A DNA stretch of 64,000 bases from Jatrophihabitans cynanchi (GTDB lineage: Bacteria > Actinomycetota > Actinomycetes > Mycobacteriales > Jatrophihabitantaceae). The notes beneath the pieces were generated by a model that saw nothing but the letters and a program-made list of their open reading frames with translations, had not been told where the DNA came from and did not search any database. The DNA lies in NCBI RefSeq assembly GCF_027247405.1, contig NZ_CP097463.1:1860001-1924000 (forward strand). Reading direction: 5' to 3'. A program made the translations under genes and the position numbers. Below are positions 53,190-61,507 of this stretch, piece after piece (within the stretch, counting starts at the first letter, position 1; each line of letters starts with the position of its first letter).

Positions 53190-53860
53190 GCAACCGCTCG
53201 GGGACTGCCTGGCCGCCCGGCCGCCGGGAGAGCCGCTACGGGCTGCCGGCGATCGCCGCCGACACGAGCGCGCACGACGAACTTCGCACGGCGATCGCAC
53301 AGATCCGGCCGCACCGACGCGTCGTCGGTGAGGAGGCCACGGAGCCACCGCCAGCCTCTACCGCACCGCACCCGGCGGCGCGGCCGAACTGATCTACACG
53401 GTGACGGTCAACAGCACCGGACTCGCGCTCGTGTACCTCGCCCGAAACGACGCGGTCTTCGCCGGCCATGCCGGCGCCGAGGGCGCGTTCCGTCGCGTTA
53501 CCGCCGCGGACCTGTGGCCGGTCGAGGGCATCCGTCACGACGTCGTGGCCTGCGTCGCGGCCAGTCCGCGTCATCGAGAACTCATCGCGCCGCTGCTCGC
53601 CACTGGCGTCGACTGGCAGTTGCCCGGGCTGAATACGGCACCGAACGCCGGCCTCACCGTGCTGACGCTGGGTGGCGCACCGGCTGCCATCGGCCTCGTG
53701 GTCGCGCGGCTCTGGTGCTACCCAACCCGCAAACGCTGCACGACGCCGCGCCGATGCTCGCCCTGGCGGCGCTCGACATTGCGAGCTTCGACGAGCGGGG
53801 CAATCCGGTCAGCTACCCCGAGCTGAAGGCGCGGTTCAATGAACTGGCCCGACCCGCCGC
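53190..53860 (+). pseudogene. decayed gene, inositol-monophosphatase/CysQ-like (tentative)
   Basis: Coding signal moves between frames. Frame one holds 'RYGLPAIAADTSAHDELRTAI' and 'VVGEEATE'; a second (from about 53335) 'GATASLYRTAPGGAAELIY' to 'LGGAPAAIGLVV'; a third from about 53710 'LVLPNPQTLHDAAPMLALAALD' to 'GNPVSYPELKARFNEL'. Joined, they resemble an IMPase/CysQ-type phosphatase. At least two frameshifts are needed, so it is probably a pseudogene; sequencing errors cannot be ruled out. The family call is weak. Confidence 0.45.
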
Positions 53861-54188
53861 CGGACATGACCGCTTCCACCCAGTGCCGCGACTCCTGTTC
53901 GCCCGGCGCCCGGAACTCGGTCGCCTGCTCGCGCGTCGCATCTTCCGCCGTGCTGAGGACGGTCGGCCGGGCAGCTGGAGCGTCGCCGCTCGCGGCCGCG
54001 CGCGGCGGCGGTTCTTCGAGCCGGAACAGGGCCAACCGGTAGGCCATCTCCGGCAGTGACTCGCCGGTTATGGAACCGCGAAGATCCCGGAACGCACTCG
54101 CGAGCACCGCCACCGCATGCGGCCGCTGCGCTACCGGCAAGGCGTCGGTCAGTTCGCGAACGAGCCGTCGGCGGCTGGTCCTGGTCAC
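53718..54188 (-). CDS. uncharacterised helical protein
   Basis: 156 residues from GTG 54188, whose TGA/GTG overlap couples it to the small gene upstream; AGGA stands before it. 'RRRLVRELTDALPVAQRPHAVAVLASAFRDLRGSITGESLPEMAYRLALFRL' is a conserved-looking helical N-terminal segment; the last 40 residues lie opposite the decayed phosphatase-like gene and look poorly constrained. Family not recognised with certainty. Confidence 0.5.
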   Translation of the reverse strand: MTRTSRRRLVRELTDALPVAQRPHAVAVLASAFRDLRGSITGESLPEMAYRLALFRLEEPPPRAAASGDAPAARPTVLSTAEDATREQATEFRAPGEQESRHWVEAVMSGGGSGQFIEPRLQLGVADRIAPLVEARNVERRQGEHRRGVVQRLRVG

Positions 54189-54391
54189 GGCTGTCCTGCC
54201 TCGCCTGCGGCCCGGCGGGACGGGTCGGCAACGGGCGCAAGCCGGCACGAGCCGGCGTGGCGGGGTGACCTGTGGCAGACGCGGCCACTGGGCAGGTGGG
54301 TGAAACCACACCGTCCTTGGATCGCCGCCGAGAAGTGCGTGCTCGAGTTGTGCAGGTCGAGCCGGCAGGAAGTTCGCGTGGATGCGCTCAT
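54185..54391 (-). CDS. small Cys/His-containing protein, coupled to next gene
   Basis: 68 residues from ATG 54391 with GGAAGGAG nine bases upstream; its TGA overlaps the next GTG (GTGA). Four Cys and several His. No homologue recognised. The good ribosome-binding site and coupling argue that it is real, while its base composition and sequence are not strongly constrained. Confidence 0.4.
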   Translation of the reverse strand: MSASTRTSCRLDLHNSSTHFSAAIQGRCGFTHLPSGRVCHRSPRHAGSCRLAPVADPSRRAAGEAGQP

Positions 54392-54536
54392 CGCCAGAAG
54401 CTCCTTCCGTCCTTGACGCCCATGGATTCAGCCTGCCGCGCCGGCGCCGTCGCGGGCAGTGTCACGGTCGGCAGTCTCGACAGCCGCGGAACTGCTGGAG
54501 GCGGGCAAGTTGGGCCATCGCTGCGATGATGATGCG
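54392..54536. other. divergent spacer before PucR-type regulator
   Basis: 145 bases between the divergent small gene and the PucR-type regulator gene. It should hold promoters in both directions. I see no clear inverted repeat or known box. Confidence 0.4.
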
Positions 54537-55769
54537 ATGAGCGGACCGCCGGCGGACCCATTTCCGAACGTCGCGACCGGTCCGTGGCTGACGGCCGTCG
54601 CAGAGGACGCGGCCCGGCGTACCGGTGTCCCGGCCGATCTGCTCGGGGCCTACCTCACCCTGCTCGCGGACGCGGCGCTGCGCGGACGGCGGCCCTCGAA
54701 GGCGGAGCTGTCGGCTGTGCACGATCTCGGTCGCCAGGCCGCGGCACGCAACGTGACAGCGCGGCAGATGGCGCACCTGTACCTATCGGCGGCGGCCCAG
54801 CTCTGGAGCACGGTGCCTCGGGAGGTGCGCACCCGCGGCCGAGATGCCGTGTCATCGGCGGCCGAGGCGGTGCTGCTCGCCGTCGACGGCGCCGTCGTGG
54901 CGCTGGTGGAAGGTCACGACGTCGAGCGGCGCCGGATGATCCGCCAGGCTGAGTCGCTCCGGCAGACGTTCGTCGACGATCTGCTGCGGGGCGATTCGGA
55001 CGTCGCATCACTCGTCGAGCGCGCCGAGCCCTTCGGCCTCGACCTCGCCCGAGCGCACCAGGTCGCGGTAGCAGCGCACAGCGGCCGCCTGGTCGACGAG
55101 ATCGCCCTCGCCACAGCGCTCGAGCGTTCGATCGCCGACCGGTTCGACGGACGCGAGGTGCTGGTCACTGACAAGGGCGGCCTGTTCGTCGTCATCGGTC
55201 CGGCCAACGCGACGGCCGCCGCGACGGCCGGCGCCGGCAACGTCCCCGGCAACGTCGCCGAGGTCGGCGCAGTCACCCAGGAGGCGTTGGACGGCTTGCG
55301 GCGTAGCGGCCGGTGGCGGGTCGCCGCGGGCCGACCGCACTCCGGCGCGTACGGCGTCGCGCGGTCCTACGAAGAGGCCCGCGAAGCGCTGCAGCTGGCC
55401 GAGCGCCTTCACCTCGATGCGCCGGTCGTGTACGCCCGGGACCTGCTGGTCTACCGGGTGCTGGTGCGCGACCAGGCCGCGATGAGCGACCTCGTCCACG
55501 CCGTCCTGTCCCCGCTCCTGGCTGCGCGCGGCGGTGCGCAGCCGTTGCTCGACACGCTGCGCACCTACTTCGAGACCGGAGCAGTGGCCACCGAGACCGC
55601 GCGCCGCATGCACCTTTCGGTCCGCACGGTGACCTACCGGTTGGCCCGGGTCGCCGAGCTGACCGGCTTGAATCCGGCCGATGCACAAGCCTCGCTGACA
55701 CTCTGGGTCGCCGTGCTGGGCGCGCGGCTGCTGGGCTGGCCCGCTCCTGAGGCCTCACCGGCACGCTGA
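54537..55769 (+). CDS. PucR-type helix-turn-helix regulator
   Basis: 410 residues from ATG 54537. N-terminal helical domain, a GGDEF-like middle ('AYGVARSYEEAREALQLAERLHLDAPVVYARDLLVYRVL') as in CdaR/PucR proteins, and the C-terminal PucR HTH ('LLDTLRTYFETGAVATETARRMHLSVRTVTYRLARVAELTGLNPADAQASLTLWVAV'). A transcription activator; targets unknown. Stands within the stress-gene cluster. Confidence 0.88.
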   Translation: MSGPPADPFPNVATGPWLTAVAEDAARRTGVPADLLGAYLTLLADAALRGRRPSKAELSAVHDLGRQAAARNVTARQMAHLYLSAAAQLWSTVPREVRTRGRDAVSSAAEAVLLAVDGAVVALVEGHDVERRRMIRQAESLRQTFVDDLLRGDSDVASLVERAEPFGLDLARAHQVAVAAHSGRLVDEIALATALERSIADRFDGREVLVTDKGGLFVVIGPANATAAATAGAGNVPGNVAEVGAVTQEALDGLRRSGRWRVAAGRPHSGAYGVARSYEEAREALQLAERLHLDAPVVYARDLLVYRVLVRDQAAMSDLVHAVLSPLLAARGGAQPLLDTLRTYFETGAVATETARRMHLSVRTVTYRLARVAELTGLNPADAQASLTLWVAVLGARLLGWPAPEASPAR

Positions 55770-55779
55770 TCCGCGGCGA

Positions 55780-56154
55780 TCAGGCCCAGGTCTCGACCGC
55801 GAGCACGTCCCGCATCGACACCATGCCCACCAGTTGACCGTCAGAGACGACCGGAAGGTGGCGGATCCCGGCATCGAGCATGCGCCGGCCGACGGTCCAG
55901 GAATCCTCGTGTTGCCGGGCGACCTCGACGCCGCGGGACGCGTAGGAACTCGCCAGGGCCGACCCCGGTTCGCGCTGCTCGGTCATCGCGCGCGCCAGGT
56001 CGCGCTCGGAGAGAATGCCTACCAGCGTTCCGTCGTCGTCCACGACCGCGAGCGCGCCGATCCTGGCGCGGACCAGCAGATGCGCGGCGTGCGCCAGCGT
56101 GTCGGACGGGCGGCACCGCACCACGTCCGGCTGGTACAGATACTCGATCTTCAT
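55780..56154 (-). CDS. CBS-domain pair protein
   Basis: 124 residues from ATG 56154, with GAGAGGA upstream. Two CBS motifs: 'CRPSDTLAHAAHLLVRARIGALAVVDDDGTLVGILSERDLARAM' and 'EVARQHEDSWTVGRRMLDAGIRHLPVVSDGQLVGMVSMRDVLAVE'. Such stand-alone proteins (HRP1-like) are part of hypoxia/dormancy regulons in mycobacteria and bind adenine nucleotides or metals in relatives. Confidence 0.9.
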   Translation of the reverse strand: MKIEYLYQPDVVRCRPSDTLAHAAHLLVRARIGALAVVDDDGTLVGILSERDLARAMTEQREPGSALASSYASRGVEVARQHEDSWTVGRRMLDAGIRHLPVVSDGQLVGMVSMRDVLAVETWA

Positions 56155-56396
56155 GTCGTGCAGTTCCTCTCTGCCACTCCCGCAACCCCACCTTGGACGA
56201 CCTGTTCGGCGCCGCGCACGGGCACGCGCAGGCGAACTCACGGGCTGCCACTTGCCGGAGCCCGGCAGCGAATCTCCCGAGTGCCCGCGGCAGGCAACGG
56301 AACAGGCCGAAATCTGCCGACAGCGGCCCTGTGCCCGGACCTCGCGGGCATAGATGGTGGAAGGACAGGACGACAGACAGACGGGAGTTGACGAGC

Positions 56397-57623
56397 ATGC
56401 GGTTGGGACGGTTCGCCGGTATCGAGGCGAGGGCGCACTGGTCGCTGCTGTTCATCGCGTTTCTGGTGGCGCAGCTTCTCGCGGTCGGCATACTTCCGGC
56501 TGCGGCGCCCGGCCTCCCGGCTGCGGCGTACTGGCTGGCCGGTGCCGCCAGTGCGGTGGTGTTCCTCGCGTCCGTGCTGGCCCATGAACTTGCGCACGCG
56601 GCGATAGCGCGGCGGCACGACATCCCGGTCGAACGGGTGACCTTGTGGCTGCTCGGCGGGGCGACCGAGCTCGGACACGAGGCCAAGACCCCGCGCGCCG
56701 AGGCCGCGATCGCGGCGAGCGGGCCGATCACCAGTCTCGTGCTCGGCGGCGTGTTCGCGGGCCTGGCCGCTCTGGCGAGCGGCGCCGGCCTGCTCACGGC
56801 GACCCTCGCCTGGCTCGCCGGGGTGAACCTGCTGCTCGGGGTGTTCAATCTGCTGCCGGCTGCGCCCCTGGACGGTGGACGCTTGCTTCGCGCGGCCTTG
56901 TGGCGCCGGTACGGCGACTGGACCCGAGCCACGTACGCGAGCGCCCGGGCCGGATCCGTGCTCGGCGCCCTGCTCATCGCCTGGGGGCTGTTGCAGGTGT
57001 TCGGCGGCCAGCTGTTCGGCCTTTGGCTGGCGTTGATCGGCTGGTTCGTCCTGACTGCAGCGGCTGCCGAGCGAACCGTCGCTGCCGGTAAGCGGCTCAC
57101 CGGTCGCACCGTACGTGACCTGATGACGACGCCGCCGGCAGTGGCGCCGTCCTGGTGGTCGGTAGCGAACTTCCTCGCGCAGGCCGACAGCACCCTGGTG
57201 CGCTCGGCAGTCGTTCCGCTCGTCGATTTCGACGGCAGCCCACGGAGCCTGCTCACGATGCGGGACCTTCAGCGTGTGGCGCCCGACGACCGTGACACCA
57301 CCCGGTTGCGCGACGCCGCGCGCAGTCGAGTGCCGGTGCTGGTACTCGACCCGGACACCCCCGCATCCGACGTGGTGCTCCCGCTTCGAGCACGCGGCGG
57401 CGTTGCAGTGGTGGTCGAGGACGCTCGCGTGGTCGGCACCTTGAGCTCGGTCGACATTACGGCCGCGATGATGCTCGCCGGCCTCACCGATCGCGGCCTC
57501 ACCGATCGCGGCCTCACCGATCGCGGCCTCACCGATCGCGCGGAAGGCCCGCACCCCGCCGGGCCGTCGTCGACAGGCGTGACGGAACCGGCGGCCGGCG
57601 CGGGGCTCACGTCGAATCACTGA
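56397..57623 (+). CDS. site-2 protease-type membrane metalloprotease with C-terminal CBS-like region
   Basis: 408 residues. Zinc motif H63-E-L-A-H67 in a membrane helix and the distal Asp in 'NLLPAAPLDGGRLLRA', the M50 pattern of the Rip3-like CBS group; about four to five helices. The soluble part (about 240-355) resembles a CBS pair but is divergent ('VRDLMTTPPAV'). The C-terminal tail has four GLTDR repeats. Neighbours (CBS protein, USP, BaeRF) fit a hypoxia/stress function. Confidence 0.86.
   Translation: MRLGRFAGIEARAHWSLLFIAFLVAQLLAVGILPAAAPGLPAAAYWLAGAASAVVFLASVLAHELAHAAIARRHDIPVERVTLWLLGGATELGHEAKTPRAEAAIAASGPITSLVLGGVFAGLAALASGAGLLTATLAWLAGVNLLLGVFNLLPAAPLDGGRLLRAALWRRYGDWTRATYASARAGSVLGALLIAWGLLQVFGGQLFGLWLALIGWFVLTAAAAERTVAAGKRLTGRTVRDLMTTPPAVAPSWWSVANFLAQADSTLVRSAVVPLVDFDGSPRSLLTMRDLQRVAPDDRDTTRLRDAARSRVPVLVLDPDTPASDVVLPLRARGGVAVVVEDARVVGTLSSVDITAAMMLAGLTDRGLTDRGLTDRGLTDRAEGPHPAGPSSTGVTEPAAGAGLTSNH
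57481..57540 (+). repeat. 15-bp tandem repeat, four perfect copies
   Basis: GGCCTCACCGATCGC repeated four times, encoding GLTDR four times in the site-2 protease tail. In-frame expansion-prone repeat. Confidence 0.95.
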
Positions 57624-57755
57624 CGGGACGGACGCTGCATCTCGGCGATCTCGGCGCGACCGCTCATGCCGGGGCTCTGTTGGTCGAAGCTAGCTGTGGT
57701 GCCTCATCTCGCTGGCGCCTCGCCTTGCAGACGCCGCCGCGGTGTGCTCGGCGCC

Positions 57756-57799
57756 CGAAGACGTGGCGACCGAAGACGTGGCGACCAAGACGTGGCGAC
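57756..57799. repeat. 15-bp tandem repeat, about three copies, intergenic
   Basis: CGAAGACGTGGCGAC twice and a third copy one base shorter. Lies 21-64 bases before the diguanylate cyclase start, so it may affect its promoter or leader. Confidence 0.9.
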
Positions 57800-57819
57800 C
57801 GAAAGCGAAGTGAGCGGCT

Positions 57820-58959
57820 GTGCTGACCATCGCGCGTAGTGCCGGCGTCGGGCCCACGCGGCGCGGGGCCGGTGTTCGAACGGCCGGTCGCGGATCGCGC
57901 CACTACGGGCCGACCTCGCCGGCGAGCGCAGCTACCGCGGTCGGCTTGCTGTACGCCTTCGGCGGGATCGGCGCGCTGCTCGGTGCCCAGTTCCCGATGA
58001 GCCCGGATCTGGCAGTCGGGTTGTCCCGGTTCCTCGGGATCGTCTGCCTCACCGTCGCGCCGCTCATCCTCACGCTCCGGCGCCGGCTCGCTATCGCGTG
58101 GATCAACGTGGCCCTGGCCACCGCAACAGTACTGCTGAGTGTCCTCGTGGCCGCCACCGGTTCGGCGGTCGGCGTCGTGCTGCCCGGTGTGGTCTACATG
58201 TGCATCGCGCTGATAGCTGCGTACTTCTCGGCACCGCTGCAGGCCCGAGCCCAAGCGTGCCTGGCAGTCGGCGGATTCTCCGCCGGCGTACTCCTCAGCG
58301 GCGTGCCGAACCTGTTCGTCCCGTGGTTCGTGACCAGTGCGACAGTGCTGGGCGCCGCCGAAATGCTGCGCCACGTCGTCACGCAACTCCAGGAACAGGC
58401 CGCGCTCGATCCACTCACCGGCATCGCGAACCGTGCCTACTTCCAGCTCGCCGCAGAACGCGAGATCGCACTGGCCGGCAGGGGCCGCACACCGTTCAGC
58501 GTGGCGCTGCTCGACCTCGACGACTTCAAGACGGTCAACGACACCTACGGGCACGTCGCCGGAGACGCCCTGCTGTCCGAGCTCGCCGGCGCCTGGCAAG
58601 CACAGCTTCGCGGAGCCGACCTGATCGCCCGCTACGGCGGTGACGAGTTCGCCCTGATCATGCCCGACACCGGCCACGACGAAGCGATCAACGTCCTCGA
58701 ACGGCTGCACACCGCACACCACGCCCAATGGTCAGCGGGCGTCGCCACGTGGGACGACGACACCGACCTGAGCCAACTGCTACACCGCGCGGACCAGAAC
58801 CTGTACATCGCCAAGAACATGCGTGCGCTGAGCAGACCTGAGCCGAGCCGAAGGCCGGATCGCCAGGTCGCCGTTCAGCGGCGGCACGTCGGTCGCGAGC
58901 AACACCCTGGTGCCAGGACCGCTTTCACGAGCCCGGCCCAGGGATTGACGGCGGACTGA
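57820..58959 (+). CDS. membrane diguanylate cyclase (GGDEF)
   Basis: 379 residues from GTG 57820. Six or so membrane helices (about 38-185), then a GGDEF domain: active site GGDEF 273-277 in 'ARYGGDEFALI' and an inhibitory-site RGAD (264-267) five residues earlier. It should make cyclic di-GMP. The domain ends near 'YIAKNMRAL' (residue 335); the last 40 residues are unrelated and are read through a vapBC relic on the opposite strand, so the native C-terminus was probably replaced. Confidence 0.88.
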   Translation: MLTIARSAGVGPTRRGAGVRTAGRGSRHYGPTSPASAATAVGLLYAFGGIGALLGAQFPMSPDLAVGLSRFLGIVCLTVAPLILTLRRRLAIAWINVALATATVLLSVLVAATGSAVGVVLPGVVYMCIALIAAYFSAPLQARAQACLAVGGFSAGVLLSGVPNLFVPWFVTSATVLGAAEMLRHVVTQLQEQAALDPLTGIANRAYFQLAAEREIALAGRGRTPFSVALLDLDDFKTVNDTYGHVAGDALLSELAGAWQAQLRGADLIARYGGDEFALIMPDTGHDEAINVLERLHTAHHAQWSAGVATWDDDTDLSQLLHRADQNLYIAKNMRALSRPEPSRRPDRQVAVQRRHVGREQHPGARTAFTSPAQGLTAD

Positions 58960-58990
58960 TCGATCGGGTCGCGGTTCCACCCCACTTCCG
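58857..58990 (-). pseudogene. vapBC relic (PIN toxin start and antitoxin end)
   Basis: The minus strand from a GTG at 58928 matches the first 25 codons of the intact VapC at 60659 with roughly 80% base identity and a one-base deletion (CTGGCACCAG versus CTGGACACCAG). Upstream of that GTG (58935-58990) the sequence matches the end of the vapB antitoxin gene, including GACTGATC. The remainder of the toxin is absent. Evidence of a second, decayed copy of the same module. Confidence 0.75.
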
Positions 58991-59099
58991 GCCGGCGCCC
59001 GTACGCATCGGCGCGTCGTGCCGACGCAGCAAGAGCATCGGCTGCGCCGGCACCGACGAGCTGCGGGCCGGCGATCCGCCTCTGCCTGCCCCGCGCCGC

Positions 59100-59690
59100 T
59101 CACCTGTTGGCGATGAACCTGTTTCCGTGTCCGCTGCCGTCGTAGTCGATGTTCACCGGGTTGGCCGTGATCCGGTTGCCGATGATCCAGTTGTCGACCG
59201 GCGCCGCGCCGCCGGTGATGCCCGCGGCGTCGCGGATCGTGAGGCCCACTCCGGAGAAGTCCGCTCCGGTTCGCGACGGCACGTTCGCGGTGATGTGGTT
59301 GGCCACCAGCAGCACATAGCTGGTGCCCAGCAGGACGACGCCGATCCCGGACTCAGCAGGGCCGTCGTCGCCCGCGCAGTAGCGGTTGTTGTGGCTCAGC
59401 TCGTTGCCGGCGATCAACAGCGAACCGGTCACTGCTCCGTCGGGGGTGTCGAGGGCGATCAGCCCTGCGCAGTTGCCGGTGAGCGTGTTGTCCACCAACT
59501 GCCCGCCGCGTGAGTCGAGGACCAGCAGTCCCTCGCGGTTGCCGGACGCGAGGACGTGCCGCACGTTCAGCCCGCTGGTGGCGCTGATCCGGACGCCCGC
59601 GCTCGCGTTGTCCCGCACCACGACGTGATCGAGTTCGGTGCCGGTGCCGGTGCCGTGCGAACGTATGCGCACCACGCTGCGGGCCCCAGC
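59100..59690 (-). pseudogene. 5'-truncated parallel beta-helix protein gene
   Basis: Good coding sequence begins only near 59690 ('VVRIRSHGTGTGTELDHVVV') and shows beta-helix repeats ('NVRHVLASGNREGLLVLDSRGGQLVDNTLTGNCAGL', 'GNELSHNNRYC', 'VANHITANV', 'IIGNRITANPVNI') to the stop at 59100. The reading frame can be extended to an ATG at 59840, but that part is low-quality. No start or signal peptide. Probably lost its 5' part in the rearranged region. Confidence 0.6.
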
Positions 59691-60085
59691 AGATCGGGCT
59701 GACCTACCATTCGGCGAACCTGATGCCACACTGACCGCCCGACATACTAGCTGGCACCGGCTAGCTCGTCCCTGTGTGGCTGTGGCTTCGCCGCAGCCCC
59801 GATGGTCCGATTCACCTTTCACTGCGCGCAGGCTGCTCACCGCTCTCGGTAGGCGATATCGAACGCCGAAACCTCGGAAACTTGACCTTGATCTGTCCCG
59901 CGTATATCCCGCGCGCTACCGATCCGGTCCCAGGACGGCTTCGGTGCCTCGCAGCGACTTCGCGCGTACCCCGGCAATTCCCATTCCGGGGCCTACGACG
60001 GTGGGCCGGCAGACAAACCCGAAATGCGACGGTTATCCACACCGCCGGATCTGACGCATCCCGGCCCGCGATTCGAACACGCTAG
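59691..60085. other. non-coding stretch with a repeat fragment
   Basis: No convincing gene. At 59889-59916 it holds a partial copy of the motif TCCCGCGTATATCCCGCG, also present at the end of the two large repeats and, inverted, near 61170-61192. AT content is a little higher than neighbours. Probably remains of an integrated element. Confidence 0.5.
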
Positions 60086-60258
60086 AGGCCCCGGAATCCG
60101 GGGCCTGCAGCAGGTGGCGGGTGTTGGGTTTGAACCAACGTAGGCTGAGGCGGCGGTGTTACAGACCACCACGTCCTATTTCTGGACGCCCTGTACTTAC
60201 TGGGTTACAGGCACTTGCGGTGATCTTCGACCATGATCGATCCCGCGTATGTCCCGCG
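60086..60258. repeat. direct repeat copy 1 with tRNA-Tyr 3' half
   Basis: Begins with a palindrome (GGCCCCGGAATCCGGGGCC), then on the minus strand reads as tRNA-Tyr from anticodon loop CTGTAAC (GTA anticodon) to ACCCGCC acceptor and discriminator A (60172-60115), with the Tyr variable arm and T-loop TTCAAAC. The 5' half is missing. Ends with TCCCGCGTATGTCCCGCG. Matches copy 2 over its length with small differences. Looks like an att-site scar. Confidence 0.85.
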
Positions 60259-60278
60259 ACATCCGAGCCGATCGCGGT

Positions 60279-60659
60279 TCAGACCGGCACGATCTCAAGC
60301 ATGTCCTCCACACCCACCAGGTCCGTCGCGTTACGGGTGTAGAGGCGTGCCCCGTGCGCATGCGCCGTCGCAGCGATCAGCAGATCCATCACTCGCGCCC
60401 GCGGCCGTCTTCCCGCTGCAACGACGTGTGCCGCGAGCTCGCCGTAGCTGGCCGCTACCGCCTCATCCACCGGCAGCGGATCGAAGCGCCGCTGGAACTG
60501 CGACAGCCGTCGCAGCCGATGTGCGCGCGCCGCCGGATCGACCGTGACCAGCACCCCGAAGTGCAGTTCGGCCAGCGAGGCGGCGCTGATCGCCAGCTCG
60601 CCCTCGAGCGCCGGCAGGTCGGTCGCGATCAAGACACTGGTGTCCAGGACCGCCTTCAC
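60279..60659 (-). CDS. vapC: VapC-type PIN-domain toxin
   Basis: 126 residues from GTG 60659, overlapping the antitoxin stop (GTGA). PIN acids: first Asp in 'AVLDTSVLIATD', then Glu in 'SAASLAELHFG' and Asp in 'ARVMDLLIAATAHAHGARLYTRNATDL'. An RNase toxin cleaving tRNA or rRNA in characterised relatives. Lies inside a small island flanked by two tRNA-Tyr-half repeats. Confidence 0.92.
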   Translation of the reverse strand: MKAVLDTSVLIATDLPALEGELAISAASLAELHFGVLVTVDPAARAHRLRRLSQFQRRFDPLPVDEAVAASYGELAAHVVAAGRRPRARVMDLLIAATAHAHGARLYTRNATDLVGVEDMLEIVPV

Positions 60660-60907
60660 GCGCCGCGAACCCACGGATCGGCGACCGACTGATCAATCAG
60701 CTCACGGTCGCGATCCCAGTCACCATCCGGACCACCGGCGAATGCGTCCGCAACATCCTCCCAAGCCAGCCACCGCTTCGGACGCGCCGGCACCAAACGA
60801 GCCGCCAGCCGACCAGAGACCGTGATATCGATCTGCTCCCCCGCCTCGACCCGCCGCACCAACTCGGACGCGTCCTGCCGCAATTCACGCAACCCCACTC
60901 GCTCCAT
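60656..60907 (-). CDS. vapB: Phd/YefM-type antitoxin of VapBC pair
   Basis: 83 residues from ATG 60907. 'MERVGLRELRQDASELVRRVEAGEQIDITVSGRLAARLVP' is the Phd/YefM fold, and the acidic C-terminal tail ('DADAFAGGPDGDWDRDRELIDQ'-like) would bind the toxin. Overlaps vapC by four bases. Confidence 0.9.
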   Translation of the reverse strand: MERVGLRELRQDASELVRRVEAGEQIDITVSGRLAARLVPARPKRWLAWEDVADAFAGGPDGDWDRDRELIDQSVADPWVRGA

Positions 60908-61241
60908 ACCGCGACGGTAGCACATGGGCTACACGCTGGGACGGCGGTCCAAACCGTCACGAGGAATACCGGCTCGAGTACCGTGACGCCAGCCAGATGC
61001 GGCAAAGGAGCTCGGCTGTCACCCGTTCGTGCAGCAGATCCAGCCGACGGTGAGAGCGGTGGATGCGGCGACTGTCACAAGTACTGCGCCCGCCATGCGT
61101 AGACCGGTGCAGCCGAGCGCAGCGCGATGCCAGATGGTGTCACCAGATGCCACTACATGTCAGAATCCACGGGACATACGCGGGATTGATCACGATCGCG
61201 ACGGCGCGCCTACGTCCCGCTTACGCCAGCGACGACGCTGC
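60908..61241. other. upstream region of vapBC and non-coding DNA
   Basis: Holds the vapBC promoter. An inverted copy of the repeat end motif (CGGGACATACGCGGGATTGATCA) is at 61170-61192. No reading frame stands out. Confidence 0.5.
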
Positions 61242-61417
61242 AGGCCCCGGAACCCGGGGCCTGCAGGGGCTTGTGGCGGGTGTTGGGTTTGAACCAACGT
61301 AGGCTGAGCCGGCGGCTTTACAGACCACCACGTCCCATTTCTGCAGGTCCCGTACTTACTGGGCTGCAAGGACTTGCGATGATCTTCGACCATGATCGAT
61401 CCCGCGTATGTCCCGCG
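61242..61417. repeat. direct repeat copy 2 with tRNA-Tyr 3' half
   Basis: Same order as copy 1: palindrome GGCCCCGGAACCCGGGGCC, tRNA-Tyr 3' half (61331-61274, loop CTGTAAA), then the long tail ending TCCCGCGTATGTCCCGCG. 1,156 bases downstream of copy 1 in the same orientation, with vapBC between them. 61418-61507 holds no feature I recognise. Confidence 0.85.
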
Positions 61418-61507
61418 GAGGCGCCCTCCTCGCCGACGAGCGACCCCACCTACGGGATCTCGGCCACGCATCGATTGGCCTCGGACGAAACCCGTCCAAG
61501 TCGTCCG

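Noticed and set aside
50204..57623. DosR boxes upstream of the stress genes
   Set aside because: I looked for the GGGAC...GTCCC-type pattern and saw no convincing case.
59691..59840. 5' extension of the beta-helix gene to ATG 59840
   Set aside because: Sequence lacks beta-helix pattern, signal peptide and a ribosome-binding site; more likely a truncated gene.
60115..60172. Functional tRNA-Tyr in repeat copy 1 (and 61274-61331 in copy 2)
   Set aside because: The 5' half (acceptor and D-arm) is absent in both; only the segment from anticodon loop to 3' end is present.
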